The notes beneath the pieces are model-generated. The model worked only from the letters and a program-made list of their open reading frames with translations. It had not been told where the DNA came from and searched no databases. Shown piece by piece: positions 58,515-64,000 of a stretch of 64,000 nt of DNA (position 1 is the stretch's first letter; each line of letters starts with the position of its first letter). The position numbers and the translations under genes were made by a program. This stretch comes from Micavibrio sp. UBA2137. Its GTDB lineage: Bacteria; Pseudomonadota; Alphaproteobacteria; Micavibrionales; Micavibrionaceae. The stretch is from contig DCXL01000004.1 in NCBI GenBank assembly GCA_002328415.1, forward strand, positions 727,976-791,975, read 5' to 3'.

Positions 58515-61500
58515 TGCCTATTACTTATGAAAGTGAACATGGCGACATACAAGACACAGATGTCAAAAACTCTGTAGAAAGCTTAACAGAAAACTCTCCT
58601 TTGTTTCGCTCTTTTCAAAACTACATTATAAAAAAAGATGTTAACGTTTTGATTAAAGTAACTGATGACCCTGTTCAACCTGGAGCTGTAACGCGAATAA
58701 ACCCTGTAAATTCAGCGTACGATTATGAAGTGATTATACCAAAGCAAGAATTTGATGGTAATCCTTATACTGGTACTGATAATAACTCATATATAACTCT
58801 TTTTGAGCGCATTTTATCACATGAGTACTTTCATATTTTAGATCATATCTCAGATGGCGTTCTAGAGCCAAATGATGAGGTGCTTGCAGAAAGCTATGCT
58901 GATGATGTGATGGAGGAGGCGTTTGGAGAAGTGCCCAATCAAGGAACGGGTTCTTTTGGCGACAACGGAAATGGGCCTCCCGAATTCGGCGATACTAGTC
59001 CAATACAAAACCCAGATTTACTTAAGCCAAATTATAAAGACCCAGTGCCTAATTCTACTCAAGGCATAGGAGATGATTTAGCTCAAATTCCAACTGGCTA
59101 TAACCCTTTTGTAAGTCAAGCAGGTGGTGCTGACCCCCTAGTTTTTGATTTGGATAAAGATGGTCTTATTGAATTAACCAGCGTTGCAAACTCAGGCGTG
59201 TTTTTCGACTACCTTGGTGAAGGTTATGCTGAAAAATCAGGTTGGGTTTCTGCTGATGATGGTATGCTCACAATTGACCTGAATGGCGATGGTTTCATAG
59301 ATAATATCACGGAGCTTTTTGGTTCAGAGTTCCTGCTTCCTTACTTAATTGAAGAAAACTTCAGCGCCTTCCAAAATGAACACCATGGTTTTGCAAGACT
59401 AGGCACATATGACAGCAACGGTGACGATAAAATTGACGCACTGGATGATGTCTGGAGTGATTTGCGTATTTGGCAGGATGTTAATCAGAACGGCATTAGC
59501 GAGAGTGGCGAGCTACTTACACTCAGCTCGTTGGATATTGTAAATATCGACCTATCAAGCGTTTTCCTTGATTCTTGGACGGACTGGAGTAGTGGCGCTG
59601 GCGCATCCTTCTCTCGTATTATAGAAGGCAATGTTATTACACATAGCGGTCTTTATACTTTAAGTGATAATTCGACTTATGAAGTGGCCGATGTTTGGTT
59701 TGAAACTGACTTATTAAACACGTTTGATAAACGCGATTTTGACCTAGATATTCGAACATTGTTTTTGCCTAAGGCTAGAGGTTATGGAGAGCTTCCCGAC
59801 TTAGTAGTAGCCATGAGCAATGATAATGGCACTGGTGGTTTACTCGAGCAGGTTTCGACCTTTACGCAGTCTCAAACTTTAGAGGGCTTTTTTAACAACT
59901 TCGAGACCGTGCGTACAGATGTCAAAGATATTCTTTTCAACTGGGCTGGCATCGACGAGACAGCATCTACTACGTATCGTGACCACGGTGTATGGGGTGA
60001 TATGCCTGAATATGCCTTTTTGCGTGTTATTTTAGGACAAAACTCGGAGTTTCACGGGAGTTGGTTTGATGGCAGTCCCAATATCCCATTTGCAAGTCAC
60101 GCAATAGAAGGAATAAATACTGCGTTTAATGTCATCCTAGATAACTTCACTGCACGACTCGGATTTCAGGCATTTGCTTCAGAGGTATTTGAAGATGTTT
60201 CATACAACCCATTAACAGATAGTTTTGAGGTCAACAGTGGAGGTCTCTCACAAACAGCTATACAAACTCTAGAAGTCGAAGCTACAAACCATAGCGATGT
60301 CGAAGGTTTCTGGTATTTCTTTGCGAAATATGTTGATGCAGTTGTAGGCGTTACAAACTTAACAACAACAGAGGAAGGGTGGATTGATACGGCTATCGCA
60401 AATAGTTCTTCAAGTGCGCTAGATTGGTCAGATATCCTTCTTACACTTAACGAGCAAAACATATTAGGCACGTCAGCATCAGAAACAATCACAGGTACAA
60501 GATATGACGATGTCATAGATGGTGAAGGTGGAGATGACACGCTCATTGGTGGTGAGGGCAATGATTACCTTATTGGCCTAGATGGCACAGGTGGTGTCAC
60601 AAATACAACACTCATTGGTGGTGAAGGTAACGATATCCTGAGTGGTGGACCAGGCAATGACACTTTTGTCTATGATTGGGGACATGATGTCATTATTACT
60701 GGCAATGGTAACTATGCGACAAGCGACACTGATATCTTGCTCATGGGAACAGGAATATCGGCCTCTGATGTGTCAATTCATATGGCCAGAACAGATACGG
60801 CTGCGACTGAGCATTATATTATCCAAGTAGAAGGCCGCGGTACAATTACTGTTGAGTTTACGCTCACTGCTTCACGTGGACAGCTTGTAGATGAAATCCA
60901 CTTTGTAGATGATCCAAACACTGTTCTTATCCCTAATAACATGGATGTCACAGTACATGGGACAAACAGAGATGACTCTCTTACAGATTCAGGTTTAGAA
61001 GGGACGCATACTTTCTATGGGTATGATGGTGATGATAATATTGGAGGCCAGATAGCTTTTATAGCAGATGGCGGTGAAGGCGATGATTATATAGGCGGGA
61101 CAGGGTTTGATGATGTATTCTATTTGAGTTCTGGCACAACATTACTCTATGAGAGCGGGGGTAGTGACAAAATGATTCTACCTGAAGGTTATGATGCCAG
61201 CTCAATAACATTCTATCGGACAGACTTAGGTAATGTAATCAGCAATAAAGATAATTCTTCATATTATGATGATGTTGTTATTGGTATTGATGGAGTTGGA
61301 TATTTCAACATTATTGATGGTCTCTTCTCGCAAGTGAGCACAAATAAAACTCTAGAAACAGTTGAGCTTTTCAACGGCACTCAAATTGACCCAACGACAT
61401 TTACACTTGAGGTGCGCGGAACAAGCGGGGATGACTACATTGATAACGTAAATCCAACACACTGGTCTAACCATGATGATGTTTATATCTTTAGCTCTGG

Positions 61501-63556
61501 TAACGACATTATCTACGAGACATATGCAAATGACGGTGTAGATACTATAAAGTTTGAGAATGCTCTTACGTTTGATGATTTAATCCTTGAAAGACGTATC
61601 ATTAATGGCGCACCCGTTCAAAGCAATTACAACCTGACTATCGATGATAGGCTGGGCAATACAACACTCATTCAAAATCAATTCAAATATAGCAATCCAA
61701 GCACACAAGAATCTGGGTTTTCAATAGAGAAACTCGCTTTTTCTGACGGGTCTGTAATCAATATCTTTGACCTAGAAATTGATACAATTGGCACAGAGTT
61801 GGATGATGTCATTGAGCCTATGGAAACAGGTGACGCTAGCAATGCCAATACAATCTATGGTTTGGGTGGTAATGACCAGCTTAGAGGTGGCTCTGGTGAC
61901 GATGTAATTTGGGGGGGTGCAGGTGATGATACCCTGAGCGGTAGAGAGGGTGATGACATTTTCATCACAGGAACTGGAAACGACACTATTACAAGCAATG
62001 TCGGTAACGATATCTTCATCGTTGGCTTGGATGGCGTTGGTCATACAGATGTGGGTTTTGATAACAGTGATACTTCAGGTTATGCAGGTCGTGACAAATT
62101 ACATGTCGGCTTCTTGGGCGCTCTATCAATGGCTGATATTACAATTGCAGCGAATAACTTCTACAACACAGACATGACCTTTGCAGATGGAAGTACAGCG
62201 TACTTCTACGGCATTCAGGATACAGCATGGACGGCCTCTGACTTCATCTTTGCAATTGGGGGTACAGCCGCAGGTGAAACACTTTCTGGTGCTCTTAATA
62301 ATGATTGGGATGCAATTTATGGCTTTGACGGGGATGATTTCCTTTATGGTCGTGGTGGGCGTGATGCGCTGCATGGCGGTTTAGGTGTCGATAGGCTTGA
62401 AGGTGGTGAAGGTGATGATTGGCTTTATGGTGATGAAGGCAATGACACACTCGCAGGGCAAGAAGGCGATGATTACATTGAGGGTGGTGACGGTAACGAC
62501 ACCGTTTACGGTAATGAAGGACATGACGAAATCCACGGTGGTTTGGGCGCTGATGCGCTCTGGGGACTTGAGGGACGTGATGTGATTTATGGTGGTGATG
62601 GTGACGATGGGATTTACGGAGACCACCGCGATATCCTAACTGGCTATGCAGGCGCGGGTGATGATGAGCTTCACGGTGGCGCAGGAAACGACAACATTAA
62701 GGCAGGTGAAGGAGATGACCTTGCCTATGGTGATGATGGTGCTGATTCAATTTATGGAAATGATGGCAACGATACACTTTGGGGTGGCACTGGATACGAC
62801 TATCTTTACGGAGGAGAAGGACAAGACGTTCTTTATGGTGAAGATGGTGAAGACCAATTAAGAGGAAATGAAGGAAATGACATCCTTGATGGTGGTGACC
62901 ACAAAGACACCATTTATGGTGATGATGGCGATGATATCCTAGATGGTGGCATTGGAAACTATCGCGATAACCTCGCAGGTGGTGCAGGAAATGATACGCT
63001 TTATGGTCGCGAAGGTAATGACTACCTTTACGGAGATAATGATGATGACATCCTTTATGGTGGAGATGGCGTTGACAATCTCAGAGGTAACTACGGGAAT
63101 GATATACTCTACGGTGAAGATGGGTGGGACTTCCTTGATGGGGATGAAGGTAATGACTTTCTTTATGGCGGTGCTGGTAATGACCAACTTTCTGGCGATG
63201 ATGGTAATGACCTCATCAATGGTGGAACAGGCTTAGATAATCTCTATGGCCATAGCGGTAATGACACCTTTGCATTCTATGCAGGCGATTTGGATGGCAG
63301 TCGTGACTACATCATGGACTGGAGCAATGGCAGTAATATTATCGATATCTCGGATGTTATTAACTATAGCTCAGAAAATGGTGATAATATCTTCGATTTT
63401 GTACAGTTCAATGCAGGTAGTAGTTACACGCGCATCAATATCGATGAAGATGGAACTGGAACATCAAGTTCATGGACAGCAGTCACACAAATACAGAATA
63501 CGACTGGTTTGGATATTCAGACAATGATTGCAAACGGAAGTCTCATTGTTGAATAA
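58514..63556 (+). CDS. Giant RTX protein with N-terminal zincin-like motif
   Basis: 1680 residues, GTG start with AGGAG seven bases upstream. HEYFHILDH (His103-Glu104, His107, His111) is an HExxHxxxH zinc site, with Glu126 nearby. EF-hand-like Ca loops: 212-221, 255-263, 300-312, 322-334. A WAG...YAFLRVILGQ region (about 472-512) is typical of large RTX proteins. GGxGxD nonapeptide repeats occur at about 659-716, 1112-1149 and, densely, 1266-1584. The last 95 residues should hold the type I secretion signal. I see no Cys. No HlyB/HlyD/TolC gene is in the window. Confidence 0.9.
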   Translation: MPITYESEHGDIQDTDVKNSVESLTENSPLFRSFQNYIIKKDVNVLIKVTDDPVQPGAVTRINPVNSAYDYEVIIPKQEFDGNPYTGTDNNSYITLFERILSHEYFHILDHISDGVLEPNDEVLAESYADDVMEEAFGEVPNQGTGSFGDNGNGPPEFGDTSPIQNPDLLKPNYKDPVPNSTQGIGDDLAQIPTGYNPFVSQAGGADPLVFDLDKDGLIELTSVANSGVFFDYLGEGYAEKSGWVSADDGMLTIDLNGDGFIDNITELFGSEFLLPYLIEENFSAFQNEHHGFARLGTYDSNGDDKIDALDDVWSDLRIWQDVNQNGISESGELLTLSSLDIVNIDLSSVFLDSWTDWSSGAGASFSRIIEGNVITHSGLYTLSDNSTYEVADVWFETDLLNTFDKRDFDLDIRTLFLPKARGYGELPDLVVAMSNDNGTGGLLEQVSTFTQSQTLEGFFNNFETVRTDVKDILFNWAGIDETASTTYRDHGVWGDMPEYAFLRVILGQNSEFHGSWFDGSPNIPFASHAIEGINTAFNVILDNFTARLGFQAFASEVFEDVSYNPLTDSFEVNSGGLSQTAIQTLEVEATNHSDVEGFWYFFAKYVDAVVGVTNLTTTEEGWIDTAIANSSSSALDWSDILLTLNEQNILGTSASETITGTRYDDVIDGEGGDDTLIGGEGNDYLIGLDGTGGVTNTTLIGGEGNDILSGGPGNDTFVYDWGHDVIITGNGNYATSDTDILLMGTGISASDVSIHMARTDTAATEHYIIQVEGRGTITVEFTLTASRGQLVDEIHFVDDPNTVLIPNNMDVTVHGTNRDDSLTDSGLEGTHTFYGYDGDDNIGGQIAFIADGGEGDDYIGGTGFDDVFYLSSGTTLLYESGGSDKMILPEGYDASSITFYRTDLGNVISNKDNSSYYDDVVIGIDGVGYFNIIDGLFSQVSTNKTLETVELFNGTQIDPTTFTLEVRGTSGDDYIDNVNPTHWSNHDDVYIFSSGNDIIYETYANDGVDTIKFENALTFDDLILERRIINGAPVQSNYNLTIDDRLGNTTLIQNQFKYSNPSTQESGFSIEKLAFSDGSVINIFDLEIDTIGTELDDVIEPMETGDASNANTIYGLGGNDQLRGGSGDDVIWGGAGDDTLSGREGDDIFITGTGNDTITSNVGNDIFIVGLDGVGHTDVGFDNSDTSGYAGRDKLHVGFLGALSMADITIAANNFYNTDMTFADGSTAYFYGIQDTAWTASDFIFAIGGTAAGETLSGALNNDWDAIYGFDGDDFLYGRGGRDALHGGLGVDRLEGGEGDDWLYGDEGNDTLAGQEGDDYIEGGDGNDTVYGNEGHDEIHGGLGADALWGLEGRDVIYGGDGDDGIYGDHRDILTGYAGAGDDELHGGAGNDNIKAGEGDDLAYGDDGADSIYGNDGNDTLWGGTGYDYLYGGEGQDVLYGEDGEDQLRGNEGNDILDGGDHKDTIYGDDGDDILDGGIGNYRDNLAGGAGNDTLYGREGNDYLYGDNDDDILYGGDGVDNLRGNYGNDILYGEDGWDFLDGDEGNDFLYGGAGNDQLSGDDGNDLINGGTGLDNLYGHSGNDTFAFYAGDLDGSRDYIMDWSNGSNIIDISDVINYSSENGDNIFDFVQFNAGSSYTRINIDEDGTGTSSSWTAVTQIQNTTGLDIQTMIANGSLIVE

Positions 63557-63965
63557 CTCAAAATCAAAATGTGATTTAGATGTGCGAGGCAGTAAATTAG
63601 AACTGTTGAAATCCAATTGCCCCCATACCCCCTCTCTAACCTTGAAGGTATCTTTCTTACAAAAGATGGTCGCACAATTTATGTGCTTTAAGGTTTGAAG
63701 ATATATACCTAGTATGCCGTTCGAGAAGACGATGTTTACACACGTCTTCTGGCCGCTTACAGCCGCCTAGAGGCACATTAAATCTATTTAGCTAGGTTTC
63801 GTGTATTCATAAACCAAAACGTCTGTACGACTCTCTAAGTGTGAGCTTCGCTTTTTAACTATATCTTGACAGATTCCTGCAAAAGTGTGACCTTTAGGTG
63901 TGACTTTTAACTATAACAAGTCTATGTAATCCGCAAAATATAAGGATTATGATTTTGGGAAGCGT
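63557..63965. other. Non-coding right end of the island
   Basis: 409 bases without a credible frame. It contains a possible three-way RNA fold: AACCTTGAA (63638-63646) with TTTAAGGTT (63687-63695), enclosing hairpins ATCTTT/AAAGAT (63650-63667) and GCACA/TGTGC (63672-63686). An 8-pair inverted repeat AGAAGACG/CGTCTTCT is at 63724-63750, and TAATCC/GGATTA at 63928-63949. The subterminal motif at 63885-63906 is listed separately. No excisionase seen. Confidence 0.45.
63885..63906 (+). repeat. Right copy of subterminal motif (possible integrase arm site)
   Basis: GTGTGAC, six bases, GTGTGAC (63885-63891 and 63898-63904). It matches the left motif at 52115-52136 at 17 of 22 positions and lies 60 bases inside the right core repeat. 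Confidence 0.5.
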
Positions 63966-63993
63966 GTCCCTCCTCCGCTACCATTTTCTAAAA
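63966..63993 (+). repeat. Right attachment repeat (attR core)
   Basis: Exact 28-base copy of 52047-52074: the last 18 bases of the tRNA gene including CCA and ten bases beyond. No tRNA body precedes it, so this is the displaced chromosomal end. Confidence 0.93.
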
Positions 63994-64000
63994 ATATCCC

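Larger units (their letters stand above)
52047..63993. mobile_element. Integrative island in tRNA-Met(CAU)
   Basis: A 28-base exact direct repeat marks both ends (52047-52074 and 63966-63993); the first copy is the 3' end of an intact tRNA gene plus ten bases, the second is a bare fragment. A tyrosine recombinase lies just inside the left end, transcribed away from the tRNA. The content is visibly more AT-rich than the flanks and consists of orphans and an RTX protein. No excisionase, replication, conjugation or capsid gene is seen, so it is a small non-conjugative island. Confidence 0.93.

Noticed and set aside
62310..63265. Dense tandem 27-base-like repeats, at first glance like a CRISPR or minisatellite
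   Set aside because: They are in frame and encode GGxGxD nonapeptides of the RTX domain; the units diverge and there are no spacers.

Overview
The window looks like a chromosomal segment of an alphaproteobacterium with a moderately AT-rich genome. The support is gene content: the DUF1476 (F1-ATPase zeta subunit) gene beside purQ, a 41-residue L36, a three-gene transhydrogenase (pntAA-pntAB-pntB), the split PurS/PurQ/PurL system, infA-maf-rng, and an elongator tRNA-Met of alphaproteobacterial type. I cannot name the genus; a deep-branching Rhodospirillales- or Micavibrionales-like lineage is a guess.

Layout. 1-7.7 kb: membrane quality control and tRNA modification (mrp fragment, hflK, hflC, a DUF2065 protein, a DegP-type protease, miaA, an EamA permease), then small orphan proteins including a lone FlgC-like protein. 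7.7-19.4 kb: division and cell shape. ftsK is followed by mreD-mrdA-rodA on the plus strand and mreC/mreB on the minus strand, with grxD-bolA-purL between, so the usual mreBCD-mrdA-rodA block is split and inverted. 19.5-29.1 kb: rpmJ, transhydrogenase operon, infA-maf-rng, murA-dcd. 29.6-37.4 kb: tRNA-Thr(GGU), two lipoproteins, xthA and a glycine cleavage operon (gcvT-gcvH-gcvPA-gcvPB) containing two extra membrane-protein genes. 37.4-40.9 kb: purS-purC, divergent zeta subunit-purQ-hydrolase. 40.9-46.6 kb: ligA, recN, bamD, lpxC. 46.8-51.9 kb: a zur-like regulator with a Zur-type palindrome facing an unknown membrane protein, amtB, a dienelactone hydrolase, tRNA-Thr(UGU), pirin.

52.0-64.0 kb is an integrated island of about 11.9 kb. 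It starts at the 3' end of tRNA-Met(CAU) and ends at a 28-base exact copy of that 3' end at 63966-63993. It encodes a tyrosine recombinase next to the tRNA, a pair of convergent unknown membrane proteins (one with a long coiled coil), an apparent structured non-coding RNA with its own promoter and terminator (55691-55930), further unknown membrane or exported proteins, and a 1680-residue RTX protein with an N-terminal zincin-type motif. The RTX gene is translationally coupled to a small exported protein. No type I secretion genes are present in the window.

The most promising undescribed elements are the structured RNA at 55726-55930, the coupled exported-protein/RTX-zincin pair, and the Zur-box-controlled membrane protein at 47330. 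These are inferences from sequence alone.
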